From contig JAHBMJ010000681.1 of NCBI GenBank assembly GCA_018398765.1, positions 22,334 to 37,333 on the forward strand: a DNA stretch of 15,000 nt, read 5' to 3'. Shown here one piece after another: positions 14,924 to 15,000 of this stretch (the first letter of the stretch is position 1; every line of letters starts with the position of its first letter). The notes below the pieces were generated by a model, which had not been told where the DNA came from, searched no databases, and worked only from the letters and a program-made list of their open reading frames with translations. This DNA is from Chromera velia (lineage: Eukaryota; Sar; Chromeraceae). The translations under genes were made by a program, and so were the position numbers.

Positions 14924-15000
14924 GTGGGTGGGGGGGTGAGGTGGAATGCGAAGGAATAGAGGGAGAGTGCGAGAAGATTTCCCTCCTCCCCCTTCATTCA

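Overview
This is nuclear DNA from a eukaryote, most likely a unicellular protist or alga. The coding sequence is broken by spliceosomal introns with GT...AG ends, and the gene-bearing parts have moderately high GC. I see no bacterial-type operons, ribosome binding sites or RNA genes. Pyrimidine-rich introns ending in TGCAG, together with GCATGC-rich flanks, made me think of an alveolate such as a chromerid or coccidian relative. That is only an impression; the sequence does not prove the lineage.

Three protein genes can be supported. (1) Positions 1-5145, + strand: the C-terminal half of MCM4, a subunit of the MCM2-7 replicative helicase. It can be rebuilt as nine exons after a stub at 1-8. 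Every junction is in phase, and the model runs from just before the ATPase domain to the stop codon. (2) Positions 9175-8159, - strand: an intronless 338-residue single-pass membrane protein that I do not recognise. (3) Positions 13490-14923, + strand, running off the right edge: a DUF1992 / DNAJC28-type protein with three visible exons.

Between the genes lie repeat-rich, AT-richer stretches. One island spans about 6350-7320. A second region spans about 9540-12800. It holds a 246-bp element with 34-bp imperfect terminal inverted repeats enclosing a 33-bp tandem array (9966-10211). It also holds a degenerate minisatellite of about 1.45 kb with a unit near 68 bp and a 461-bp higher-order duplication (10790-12235).

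The genes do not form an evident pathway: one is a DNA replication helicase, one an unknown membrane protein and one a probable organellar DUF1992 protein. The most unusual signal is in the introns. All twelve recognisable 5' splice sites sit at the start of in-register GTNN tetranucleotides, often repeated three to six times, and seven of the twelve have C at intron position +3. I found no clear new multi-gene system.
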